Origin: Rickettsiales bacterium
GTDB taxonomy: Bacteria > Bacteroidota > Bacteroidia > Cytophagales > Cyclobacteriaceae
DNA: 64,000 bases
Reading direction: 5' to 3'
Assembly: GCA_002729235.1 (NCBI GenBank)
Contig: PBTY01000081.1
Location: 33,881 to 97,880 of the forward strand
Both the position numbers and the translations under genes were made by a program. The stretch's first letter is position 1. Every line of letters starts with the position of its first letter. A model generated the notes under the pieces. That model ran no database searches, was not told the origin of the DNA, and saw nothing but the letters and a program-made list of their open reading frames with translations. Shown here piece after piece: positions 55,756 to 63,922 of this stretch.

Positions 55756-56160
55756 ATGAAAAATGTATTCACTCCTTTATTGTTTCTTGGTTTGTTAATG
55801 GCTGGCTGTACGACAGATGACCTTGACGATATGGATATTGAAGCCATTCAGAACATCCCTGTGACGACCAATGTCGCAAATGCTTTTACCTATGTAGTAA
55901 AAGCGGATGGTTTTTCCCAACAAATCAATTCTTCTCTGAACTTTGACTCTACGGCATTTGTGCTGAGCCTGGTTGTAGCGGATTACTCAAGTGGGGAGCT
56001 GTCTATGGCAATATACAATGAGGACTCATCTCAGGTTTATCGCCAGCAGATTACATCCAATATGGTTTTTACGGACTTTCCTGAGTTTCAGCCTACAGCA
56101 TTGGAGATGGACGTAGATGGTTTTTCTGGTAGCCTGACGCTCACTGTCGCTGTAGAGTAA
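55756..56160 (+). CDS. Small lipoprotein of unknown function
   Basis: The 134-residue protein has a clear lipoprotein signal (PLLFLGLLMAGC, Cys 18), then a beta-rich mature part with alternating Ser/Thr and Val (FTYVVKADGFSQQINSSLNFDS). It is predicted to be anchored to the outer or inner membrane. No family is recognised. It is a single gene between the FKBP terminator and the minus-strand small ORF. Confidence 0.7.
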   Translation: MKNVFTPLLFLGLLMAGCTTDDLDDMDIEAIQNIPVTTNVANAFTYVVKADGFSQQINSSLNFDSTAFVLSLVVADYSSGELSMAIYNEDSSQVYRQQITSNMVFTDFPEFQPTALEMDVDGFSGSLTLTVAVE

Positions 56161-56163
56161 TTT

Positions 56164-56194
56164 AAAAATAGGAGGGTTAGGTTAGCTAACCCTC
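56164..56194 (-). terminator. Hairpin with T-rich tail after the minus-strand small ORF
   Basis: GAGGGTTAG (56172-56180) and CTAACCCTC (56186-56194) form a perfect 9-bp stem. On the minus strand it leads into TATTTTTAAA. It overlaps the end of the small ORF and may also act on the plus strand. Confidence 0.7.
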
Positions 56195-56379
56195 AAATAT
56201 TGGTAGTTAACACTGGTTAAGTGTTTTTGGTATCCATTAACGAACTCTTCACATTCCTCTTCATCACCTACATACAGTATTGCAATGTCTTTGAATACGA
56301 CTGTATAATTCTTTAAAACTTTGCTGTATTGTACTACTAGTGGAGAGTCATTTACGATCTTTCTGATAAGCTCAAACAT
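56182..56379 (-). CDS. Small conserved-looking protein (65 residues)
   Basis: The 65-residue soluble protein (opening MFELIRKIVNDSPLVVQYSK) has a strand-strand-helix composition with an acidic DEEECEEFVNGY helix. It overlaps no other gene, ends at a hairpin and T-rich tail, and its codons look like normal coding DNA, so I take it as real. Family unknown. Confidence 0.6.
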   Translation of the reverse strand: MFELIRKIVNDSPLVVQYSKVLKNYTVVFKDIAILYVGDEEECEEFVNGYQKHLTSVNYQYLRVS

Positions 56380-56530
56380 TTTTCTTTCTTGTTATAATGG
56401 TTGTTTTGTGAAGCAAATAGAAAGTGTTTTGAGAGGATTGATTGCAGGTTCTCGTTGAGAGGTTCAAATTTCTCGGTAAAGTAATCCAATTGGTATTTGA
56501 GGGATTATTCTATGTATAAAATAATTATTA

Positions 56531-56568
56531 CTAATAATATTAGATAAATACTAAAATAATTAGATTTG
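56531..56568 (+). promoter_or_regulatory. Double-palindrome operator over the dinB promoter
   Basis: CTAATAATATTAG (56531-56543) and CTAAAATAATTAG (56551-56563) are two 13-bp CTAA-N5-TTAG palindromes separated by 7 bases. The last TTAG overlaps the -7 element TAGATTTG (56561-56568). The same layout recurs before dnaE2, which argues for a shared repressor. Confidence 0.8.
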
Positions 56569-56572
56569 TTGT

Positions 56573-57781
56573 GTGAATGCAATCTTACATCTCGATCTGG
56601 ATACCTTTTTTGTGTCGGTGGAGCGACTCAAGAATTCCAAGCTTATTGGTAAGCCTGTTTTGATTGGTGGTACCAGTGACCGGGGGGTAGTAGCTTCCTG
56701 TAGTTATGAGGCGCGTCAGTTTGGGATTCATTCGGCCATGCCGATGAAGTTGGCCAGATCTCTTTGCCCTGAGGCGATTATTGTACGAGGAAACTCTGCC
56801 GATTACACCAAACATTCACGTATTGTGACTGATATTCTGCAGGAGTCTGTTCCAGTGCTTGAGAAGAGCTCTATTGATGAATTTTATGTAGACCTGACTG
56901 GGATGGATAAATTTCACGGCACCTGGAAGCTGGCCAATGAATTGAGGTCCAAGATTACCGAAAATTCAGGGTTGCCCATCTCATTTGGTCTATCTGAGAA
57001 CAAAACGGTGTCCAAAGTGGCAACCAATGAAGCGAAGCCCAATAACCAGATGCGTATTGAATATGGTCACGAAAAGGCTTTTTTGGCCCCTCTCTCGGTG
57101 AAGAAAATTCCCATGGTGGGTGATAAGACGTATGCGAAGCTGGTGAGCCTGGGAGTACGTAAGATTCATACCATTCAGGAGATGCCGATAGATCTGATGC
57201 AGCGAGCCTTTGGTGCAAATGGTGCTACTATCTGGCGCAAGGCTAATGGAATAGATCAGTCTAAGGTGATTCCTTACTCCGAGCGTAAATCCATTTCTAC
57301 AGAGCGTACTTTCGATCGGGATACCATTGATGTCACTAAGCTTAAAGGAATATTGACTGCTATGACAGAAAATCTTGCGTTTCAGTTGCGTAGAGGGGAA
57401 AAACTTACGGCTTGTTTGACGGTGAAGGTGCGTTATTCAGACTTCAATACCTATACGTTGCAGTCTCGGGTTCCTTATACAGCAGCAGATCATGTGTTGA
57501 TTCCTAAGGCTCTGGAGATGTTTGATAAGCTATATAACAAGCGACTTTTGGTGAGGTTGATTGGAGTGCGTATGAGTGATTTGGTCAATGGGTTTCATCA
57601 GATAGACTTATTTGATGATAGTGAAGAGCAACTCAATCTCTATCATGCGATGGATTTTATTCGAGATAAGTATGGAGATCGATCAGTGATGCGAGCTTCA
57701 GGGATTCAGGCCAGGACGATAGGTCGCTGGAATCCATTTACAGGAGAGCCACCACCACTTTTGGCAAATAGAAGACAGTAA
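56573..57781 (+). CDS. dinB: Y-family DNA polymerase IV
   Basis: The 402-residue protein starts with GTG. Catalytic residues D8 (HLDLDTFFVSVE), D102 and E103 (SSIDEFYVDL) are present, so it is catalytically competent and not an ImuB-type subunit. CSYEARQFGIHSAMPM is the finger signature, and QIDLFDD near residue 343 fits a beta-clamp-binding motif. It copies damaged DNA with low fidelity. The start is only 4 bases after the -7 promoter element, so the message may be leaderless. Its operator is shared with dnaE2, indicating co-regulation of both translesion polymerases. Confidence 0.93.
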   Translation: MNAILHLDLDTFFVSVERLKNSKLIGKPVLIGGTSDRGVVASCSYEARQFGIHSAMPMKLARSLCPEAIIVRGNSADYTKHSRIVTDILQESVPVLEKSSIDEFYVDLTGMDKFHGTWKLANELRSKITENSGLPISFGLSENKTVSKVATNEAKPNNQMRIEYGHEKAFLAPLSVKKIPMVGDKTYAKLVSLGVRKIHTIQEMPIDLMQRAFGANGATIWRKANGIDQSKVIPYSERKSISTERTFDRDTIDVTKLKGILTAMTENLAFQLRRGEKLTACLTVKVRYSDFNTYTLQSRVPYTAADHVLIPKALEMFDKLYNKRLLVRLIGVRMSDLVNGFHQIDLFDDSEEQLNLYHAMDFIRDKYGDRSVMRASGIQARTIGRWNPFTGEPPPLLANRRQ

Positions 57782-57816
57782 TGTTTTAAGGACGAAAACA
57801 CTTAACTTTATATACT

Positions 57817-58440
57817 ATGTCAGCTCCATATCAACATAAGGAATCAAAAATAGATGACATCTCTGTATTAGAGCCAGAGGCTACGTATTCCTATGCAGAT
57901 TATTTACGTTGGTCTTTTGAAGAGCGGGTAGAGCTGATCAAAGGGAAGTTGTTTAGAATGTCTCCTGCGCCAAGAAGGGGACATCAGGAGATTCATTCTC
58001 ATTTGTATGTTGAACTCGGTACGTACCTAAAAGGAGAAAAGTGTAAACTTTATTCAGCACCTTTCGATGTACGATTTCCAAATCAACCAGACGATACCGA
58101 TGCACAAACATTCACCGTAGTTCAACCTGATATTTGTGTGATATGTGATCACTCTAAGCTAGATGATGCCGGTTGTAAAGGTGCTCCAGACTTAATTGTG
58201 GAGATACTCTCTCCATCCACGGCTTCCAAAGATCTTAATGAAAAGTATGAGCTTTATGAAGAGCATGGAGTACAGGAATATTGGGTAGTTTATCCGGGAG
58301 AGGCTGTATTGGAAATTTATGAGTTGCAGAATGGGGAGTACGTGTCTAAAGGCAAGTTTGTAAAGGAAGATGTGGTTACTTCTAAGGTGTTGCCTGGGTT
58401 AGAAATCAAGCTGTCAGAGGTATTTGAAGAAATTAGCTAA
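57817..58440 (+). CDS. Uma2-family (DUF820) restriction-endonuclease-fold protein, copy 1
   Basis: The 207-residue protein has an N-terminal YADYLRWSFEERVELIKGKLFRMSPAP segment, a VVQPDICVICD strand and a PDLIVEILSPSTASKDLNEKY segment with the acidic/Lys active-site pattern of the Uma2/DUF820 fold. Family members are very abundant in cyanobacteria and Bacteroidota. Nuclease activity is predicted from the fold but rarely shown. It starts 35 bases after dinB and overlaps copy 2 by one base as TAATG. Confidence 0.85.
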   Translation: MSAPYQHKESKIDDISVLEPEATYSYADYLRWSFEERVELIKGKLFRMSPAPRRGHQEIHSHLYVELGTYLKGEKCKLYSAPFDVRFPNQPDDTDAQTFTVVQPDICVICDHSKLDDAGCKGAPDLIVEILSPSTASKDLNEKYELYEEHGVQEYWVVYPGEAVLEIYELQNGEYVSKGKFVKEDVVTSKVLPGLEIKLSEVFEEIS

Positions 58441-59060
58441 TGAAAGAGTACCAGCATAAAGAACCAGAAATAGATGACATCTCTGTATTGGAACCAGGGG
58501 CTACGTATTCTTATGAAGATTATTTGCGTTGGTCTTTTGAAGAGCGGGTAGAGTTGATCAAAGGGAAATTGTTTAGAATGTCCCCGGCTCCAAGGAGGTC
58601 TCATCAGGGAATTAGTTCAGTTATTGGAAATGGAATTTTCAATTTTTTAAAAGGAAATCCATGTAAAGTGTATTATGCACCTTTTGATGTTCGTTTTCCA
58701 AATCAACCAGACGATACCGATGCACAAACATTCACAGTAGTACAACCTGATATTTGTGTGGTATGTGATCACTCTAAGCTGGATGATGCGGGTTGCAAAG
58801 GTGCTCCCGATCTGATTGTGGAGATTCTTTCTCCATCCACAGCTTCTAAAGACCTTAATGAAAAATATCAGCTCTATGAAGAGCATGGCGTACAGGAATA
58901 TTGGGTGGTTTATCCGGGAGAGGCTGTACTGGAAATCTATGAGTTGCAGGATGGGAAGTACGTGTCTAAAGGTAAGTTTGTGAAGGAAGATGTGGTTACT
59001 TCTAAGGTGTTGCCTGGATTGGAAATCAAATTGTCAGAGGTATTTGAAGAAATCAATTAA
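58440..59060 (+). CDS. Uma2-family (DUF820) protein, copy 2
   Basis: The 206-residue protein is almost identical to copy 1 over both ends but diverges in the middle (about residues 52-80), where copy 1 reads GHQEIHSHLYVELGTYLKG and copy 2 reads SHQGISSVIGNGIFNFLKG. The tandem TAATG coupling and near-identical DNA indicate a recent duplication with local divergence. Fold and proposed activity are as for copy 1. It forms part of the dinB-dnaE2 interval. Confidence 0.85.
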   Translation: MKEYQHKEPEIDDISVLEPGATYSYEDYLRWSFEERVELIKGKLFRMSPAPRRSHQGISSVIGNGIFNFLKGNPCKVYYAPFDVRFPNQPDDTDAQTFTVVQPDICVVCDHSKLDDAGCKGAPDLIVEILSPSTASKDLNEKYQLYEEHGVQEYWVVYPGEAVLEIYELQDGKYVSKGKFVKEDVVTSKVLPGLEIKLSEVFEEIN

Positions 59061-59105
59061 TCGTTAGTTACAATAGGTGTAAATTACCTCATTATTAGCG
59101 TCGTA

Positions 59106-60023
59106 GTGAAAGCATTATTCTCAATCAGTTTAGTCCTTTTATCCTTATCGGGGATGTCCCAACCCTGGTCAACTAACTTGTCTCAGACTAGAAGTATTTC
59201 TCCTCAGCATGCTTTTTTTGTTGAGAAAGTGATGGATAAGCGGGAAAGCAGTTTCATTCAATTAGATCCGGATGCTCAGGTTATTCTTCAATTTTATGAT
59301 CGATCCATAGCAAAGCTTGAAAATGCTTCGGGTGTTACGTTGTTTCTGAGAGCCGTAGAAGTTAAGGCCGGGACTCAGTTAGAGCTGAGTATGGACTTTT
59401 ATTTTCAGGGACAATTTGTATACGAATTCGTGAGGTCGAAGGAGTTGTTGAATAGTAATGATTTGGGTAATGCGTTGGCTGATCTTCTGAGTCAGGCTGT
59501 ATTGGAATTTGATGCGTCGGATGTGGCTGTTGCTTTATTTAAACTGAGGAGTCCAACGGAGGAGTTGGATCGGGTAAAGGCCATGTCAAATAATGGAGAT
59601 AGCTATGAATTAGATACAGATGAAGAAGAGGAAAGCAGAGATGTCAGTGCCCTGGGCTATCAAATTGGAGGGATTACTTTGATCGGTTTTGATTATGAGT
59701 TTAGGGTTTCAGACTTGTTTGGTATACATGCGGGCATCGGCTTTGCAGGCTATACTGCTGGTGTGAAGATCCACACTGGAAAATATAAAGACAGTTCATT
59801 TTTTAATATAAGCCTGAAAGATGGAGGTTTTGGTATGATGAAAACCGCAGCACTCGAATATGGCGGGAGACTTGTAGGGAGAAATACGGGTGGCTTTGGC
59901 TTTCATGGGCAGGTTGGTCTTGCTAATGTTCTTTTTATCGATAGAGAGTTGGAGCAAGATTTGTTTGGAGGTAAGGGTGTGCCTCCAGTACTTCTTTCTG
60001 TAGGAATTGGAGTAAGTTGGTAA
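59106..60023 (+). CDS. Signal-peptide protein with a probable barrel-like C-terminal half
   Basis: The 305-residue protein starts with GTG 59106 and a signal peptide (MKALFSISLVLLSLSGMSQ). Residues about 40-180 form a mixed region with an acidic tail ELDTDEEEESRD. The C-terminal 125 residues alternate aromatic and small residues in strands (YQIGGITLIGFDYEFRVS, GFGFHGQVGLANVLFIDRE) and end VGIGVSW, like an outer-membrane barrel with an aromatic terminus. The family is unknown, and it lies between the Uma2 pair and the dnaE2 operator. Confidence 0.6.
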   Translation: MKALFSISLVLLSLSGMSQPWSTNLSQTRSISPQHAFFVEKVMDKRESSFIQLDPDAQVILQFYDRSIAKLENASGVTLFLRAVEVKAGTQLELSMDFYFQGQFVYEFVRSKELLNSNDLGNALADLLSQAVLEFDASDVAVALFKLRSPTEELDRVKAMSNNGDSYELDTDEEEESRDVSALGYQIGGITLIGFDYEFRVSDLFGIHAGIGFAGYTAGVKIHTGKYKDSSFFNISLKDGGFGMMKTAALEYGGRLVGRNTGGFGFHGQVGLANVLFIDRELEQDLFGGKGVPPVLLSVGIGVSW

Positions 60024-60033
60024 AATAATAAAG

Positions 60034-60071
60034 CTAAAAATATTAGATAAAAGCTAAAATAATTAGCTTTG
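60034..60071 (+). promoter_or_regulatory. Double-palindrome operator over the dnaE2 promoter
   Basis: CTAAAAATATTAG (60034-60046) and CTAAAATAATTAG (60054-60066), again separated by 7 bases, the second identical to that of dinB. The -7 element TAGCTTTG (60064-60071) overlaps the second palindrome. The GTG start is at 60076, 4 bases later. Confidence 0.8.
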
Positions 60072-60075
60072 TTAA

Positions 60076-63009
60076 GTGCTGAACGTTCACTCCTATTTTA
60101 GCTTTAAATACGGCTTATTGTCCATTGATAAGTTGCTTGATTGGGCAATTGAGAATGACCTCAAAACGCTTGCTCTTACTGATATCAACAGCACTTCCGG
60201 AAGTTTAGAATTTGTTCGTCAGGCTCAGAAGAAAGGTATTCGTCCTATTCTTGGGATTGACTTTCGCAATGGAGCCCAACAGCAGTTTTTAGCGATCGCC
60301 AAGAATAATGAGGGTTTTCAATCTATGAACACCTTTCTTTCGGAGCATCTACATGCTGATAAAAAGATCCCGTCTGAGACCGATCAAATTACAGAAAGCT
60401 ATATCATCTATCCTCAGAGCAATATTCCTCAAAGACCACTACGAGAATATGAATATATCAGTGTAAAACCAAGAGAGATTACCCGAACTGTTTTTCTGAG
60501 TAAGGTACCTCGCCATAAGCTGGTGGTTTGCCCCACTTACACGTTGCCCAATGCAGAAGATTTCGAATTACACAGTGTACTTCGAGCTATCGATCTCAAT
60601 ACTCTGGTGAGTAAGCTTACCGAAGAGGATACTGCGGATGTTACAGATGTTTTTTTGTCTAAGGAGCGTCTTATTCGGATGTATTCAGATTTGCCTGAAG
60701 CTTTTCGCAATCTCAAGCATATCGTTCGTACTAGTGAAATCTTTTTTGATTTTAGTGAATTAGCCAAACCTCAAAACCAGGAGACATGGAGTGGATCTGA
60801 GCAATGGGATTATGAGAAAGTGAGAGAGCTATGTCTGGAAGGGCTGAAGTATCGTTATGGGGAACATCCTGCCTGGAGTATTAAAAGACGAGTGGTTACT
60901 GAGCTCCAGGTCATTCATCAAATGGGGTTTTTGTCTTATTTCCTGATCAGTTGGGATATTGTGCGATATGCCAGGGAACAGGGGTACTTCTATGTGGGGC
61001 GAGGCAGTGGAGCCAATAGTGTAGTTGCTTACTTGCTTCGAATTACGGATGTAGATCCAATTGAGTTGGATTTATACTTCGAGCGATTCATTAACCTGTT
61101 TCGAAAGAGTCCACCTGATTTTGATATGGATTTTTCGTCCTGGGATCGGGATGATGTGACTCGTTATATTTTTGAGCGGTATCCCAATGCCGTGTTGCTG
61201 GCGACCTACAGCACTTTCCAGCACAGAGCGATTATCCGTGAAGTGGGTAAGGTATTTGGAGTGCCAGCATATGAGATTGAGAAACTGCAAAAGCAGCCGA
61301 CCCAAGACCTGGACCATCATGGGAAGTTGATCCTGACCTATGGGTATAAATTGGCGGGCTTTCCTAGTCACCTAAGTGTGCATGCAGGCGGGATTATTAT
61401 CTCCGAAAAACCCATTCATTATTTCACAGCAACCTCCTTACCACCTAAAGGTTTCCCAATCACTCACTTTGATATGATTGTGGCTGAGGATGTTGGTCTG
61501 TACAAGTTTGATGTGCTAGGGCAAAGAGGGCTAGGTAAAATCAAAGATGCGTTGGAGATCATCAAAGAGAATCAGCCGGAGCGATTGCCGATTGATATTC
61601 ACGATATCAAGCTCTTTAAAGAAGATCCGTTGGTTAAAATTAATTTGAGTGAGGCTAAGGCGATTGGTTGCTTTTATGTAGAGTCTCCAGCTATGCGGAT
61701 GTTGCTCACTAAGCTCAAGTGTGATGATTACCTAACATTAGTTGCTGCCAGTTCGATTATCCGTCCGGGTGTGGCTAAGTCTGGGATGATGCGAGAGTAT
61801 ATTTTGCGATTCAGACTTCCAGACAAACGACAAGAAGCACATCCGGTTTTGTGGAGCATCATGCCAGATACGTATGGGATTATGGTGTACCAGGAGGATG
61901 TGATCAAGGTGGCTCACTATTTTGCGGGTTTGACACTGGCTGAGTCTGATGTGCTACGACGAGGGATGTCAGGAAAGTATCGCTCCAGGGCGGAGTTTAA
62001 GCAGGTGAAGGATAAGTTTTTCAATAATTGCCGAGATAAAGGGTACGATGATCAATTAACATCTGATGTCTGGCGACAGATCGAGAGTTTTGCAGGTTAC
62101 GCCTTTGCGAAGGGACACTCTGCGTCTTATGCAATAGAGAGTTATCAGAGTATGTTTCTAAAGTCCCACTATCCATTAGAGTTTATGGTAGCAGTACTCA
62201 ACAATGGTGGAGGGTTTTACAGTAGAGAACTCTACATTCATGAAGCGCGCATGCATGGTGCCGATATTCAGTTGCCATGCATTAACTGGAGCGATGAAGC
62301 AGTGGTAATCAGGGGGAAGACGATTTATCTGGGTCTTGGAATGATCAAAGACCTGGAGCAGCAGACCATTCGTGAGGCGCTAAAGGAGCGGATCAAGAAT
62401 GGGGTGTACATGTCGGTAGATGACTTTGTTCGTCGAGTGAGTGTGTCCTTAGAGCAGTTGAGTTTACTGATTAGGATTGGAGCATTCCGTTTTACAGGTA
62501 AGGATAAGAAAGCACTGCTATGGCATGCTCATTTTTTACTAGCCAATACCGGGAAAAGCCAGAACAAGCCATCGCTGTTCGAGCCACAAGTGAAGAAGTA
62601 TTCGCTTCCTGCCATTGAGCATGAAGAGATTGAGGATGTTTATGATGAAATGGAACTATTGGGTTTTCCATTGCATAGTCCATTTTACTTGCTGCGTGAG
62701 TATCCACAGGGTTGTGTGTTTGCTCGTCATCTCAAGGATTACGTGAATAAGCAGGTTCGGATATTGGGTTATCTAGTAGCGATTAAGAATACGGGTACGT
62801 CAAAAGGGGAGCGGATGCATTTTGGTACCTTTCTCGATGAAGAAGGGGAGTTTATAGATACCGTCCATTTTCCGCCATCTTCTAAAAAATATCCTTTTAC
62901 TGGAAAGGGGATTTACTTGCTGCAGGGACGGGTGATTGAGGAATTCGATGCGATCTGTATCGAAGTGGATTACATGCTGCGGCTGAAATATCGCACAATG
63001 GATGTTTAA
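60076..63009 (+). CDS. dnaE2: Error-prone DNA polymerase III alpha subunit
   Basis: The 977-residue protein starts at GTG 60076. An N-terminal PHP-like domain (about 1-70, NVHSYFSF, ALTDINST, ILGIDF) lacks several metal-binding His and Glu residues of active PHP domains. The polymerase core has GRGSGANS (308-315), the catalytic Asp pair D350/D352 in PDFDMDF, and AKGHSASYA. It is shorter than proteobacterial DnaE2. It performs translesion replication, probably with DinB. Its operator matches that of dinB, and the GTG lies 4 bases after the -7 element, so translation is likely leaderless. Confidence 0.93.
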   Translation: MLNVHSYFSFKYGLLSIDKLLDWAIENDLKTLALTDINSTSGSLEFVRQAQKKGIRPILGIDFRNGAQQQFLAIAKNNEGFQSMNTFLSEHLHADKKIPSETDQITESYIIYPQSNIPQRPLREYEYISVKPREITRTVFLSKVPRHKLVVCPTYTLPNAEDFELHSVLRAIDLNTLVSKLTEEDTADVTDVFLSKERLIRMYSDLPEAFRNLKHIVRTSEIFFDFSELAKPQNQETWSGSEQWDYEKVRELCLEGLKYRYGEHPAWSIKRRVVTELQVIHQMGFLSYFLISWDIVRYAREQGYFYVGRGSGANSVVAYLLRITDVDPIELDLYFERFINLFRKSPPDFDMDFSSWDRDDVTRYIFERYPNAVLLATYSTFQHRAIIREVGKVFGVPAYEIEKLQKQPTQDLDHHGKLILTYGYKLAGFPSHLSVHAGGIIISEKPIHYFTATSLPPKGFPITHFDMIVAEDVGLYKFDVLGQRGLGKIKDALEIIKENQPERLPIDIHDIKLFKEDPLVKINLSEAKAIGCFYVESPAMRMLLTKLKCDDYLTLVAASSIIRPGVAKSGMMREYILRFRLPDKRQEAHPVLWSIMPDTYGIMVYQEDVIKVAHYFAGLTLAESDVLRRGMSGKYRSRAEFKQVKDKFFNNCRDKGYDDQLTSDVWRQIESFAGYAFAKGHSASYAIESYQSMFLKSHYPLEFMVAVLNNGGGFYSRELYIHEARMHGADIQLPCINWSDEAVVIRGKTIYLGLGMIKDLEQQTIREALKERIKNGVYMSVDDFVRRVSVSLEQLSLLIRIGAFRFTGKDKKALLWHAHFLLANTGKSQNKPSLFEPQVKKYSLPAIEHEEIEDVYDEMELLGFPLHSPFYLLREYPQGCVFARHLKDYVNKQVRILGYLVAIKNTGTSKGERMHFGTFLDEEGEFIDTVHFPPSSKKYPFTGKGIYLLQGRVIEEFDAICIEVDYMLRLKYRTMDV

Positions 63010-63024
63010 TTAGATTTTGGGGTC

Positions 63025-63032
63025 TAGCTTTG
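63025..63032 (+). promoter_or_regulatory. Bacteroidota -7 element upstream of the DUF3050 gene
   Basis: TAGCTTTG matches TAnnTTTG, lies 46 bases before the start and is followed by GC. Confidence 0.55.
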
Positions 63033-63078
63033 CGGCCTAATTGCAATCTGATACCCATACGATATTCGTATTCTTTAT

Positions 63079-63855
63079 ATGAGCAACATCCAGTCAATAG
63101 AAAAAGCTACTGCCGATTTAAGACAATCTTTAACTTCTCACAAGCTCTATAAGCGCTTATCAAATATTGATGACGTGAGGGTTTTCATGGAGCATCATGT
63201 GTATGCCGTTTGGGATTTTATGTCATTGCTGAAGAGCCTACAATTGAAGCTTACTTGTGTAAGCGTGCCGTGGATGCCAGTTGCTGATCCAAGCCTGGCT
63301 CGATTTATCAATGAGATTGTTCATGGAGAAGAGAGCGATGTGAACGAATTGGGCGAACCAATGAGCCATTTTGAAATGTATCTTGATGCCATGAAACAGG
63401 TAGGTGCTGATATGTCATCCATCAATGGCTTTATTGATGACATTCAGTCTGATGTACCTATGCCATTGGCGATAGCTTATACGGCTATGCCGGTGCAGGA
63501 GTTTGTTAACCATACGTTTGGAGTGATTTCCACTGGGAAACCACACGTTGTAGCTGCGGCATTCACTTTTGGTCGGGAAGACCTGATTCCTGATATGTTT
63601 TTGGAGATAGTGAAGGAAGCTGAAAAAGAAGGACAATCATACAATAAATTGACCTATTACCTCAACCGTCACATCGAGTTGGATGGTGATGAGCATGGGC
63701 CACTTTCTTTGAAAATGATTGAGAGGCTTTGTGGTGATGATGAGCAGAAATGGGCTGAGGCAGAACAAGCAGCTGTAGAAGCTTTGCAAAGAAGACTCAA
63801 ACTCTGGGATGGCATTGCTGAAGCGATTGAGTCAAAAGTTGGGGCGTTGAGCTAA
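63079..63855 (+). CDS. DUF3050 family protein (haem-oxygenase-like fold)
   Basis: The 258-residue cytoplasmic protein has [18 protein letters not shown] near residue 38, HGEESDVNE around 93 and [15 protein letters not shown] around 200, a set of His/Glu residues spaced as in di-metal haem-oxygenase-like helical bundles. The family is of unknown activity; related helical bundles oxidise small substrates with two metals. The dnaE2 gene ends 69 bases upstream, and it has its own promoter motif. It converges on the efflux gene at the right edge. Confidence 0.88.
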   Translation: MSNIQSIEKATADLRQSLTSHKLYKRLSNIDDVRVFMEHHVYAVWDFMSLLKSLQLKLTCVSVPWMPVADPSLARFINEIVHGEESDVNELGEPMSHFEMYLDAMKQVGADMSSINGFIDDIQSDVPMPLAIAYTAMPVQEFVNHTFGVISTGKPHVVAAAFTFGREDLIPDMFLEIVKEAEKEGQSYNKLTYYLNRHIELDGDEHGPLSLKMIERLCGDDEQKWAEAEQAAVEALQRRLKLWDGIAEAIESKVGALS

Positions 63856-63893
63856 AAAAAAGTAGTGGCCCGACAATAATTTGTCAGACCACT
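63853..63893 (-). terminator. Rho-independent terminator of the right-edge efflux gene
   Basis: On the minus strand AGTGGTCTGACAA pairs with TTGTCGGGCCACT (two U-G pairs) around a 4-base loop and runs into eight T residues just before the DUF3050 stop. Confidence 0.85.
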
Positions 63894-63922
63894 CGAATCG
63901 ACCAACTTAAATTCTTATCCTA

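Noticed and set aside
56573..57781. ImuB rather than DinB
   Set aside because: All three catalytic acidic residues (D8, D102, E103) are present, whereas ImuB lacks them.
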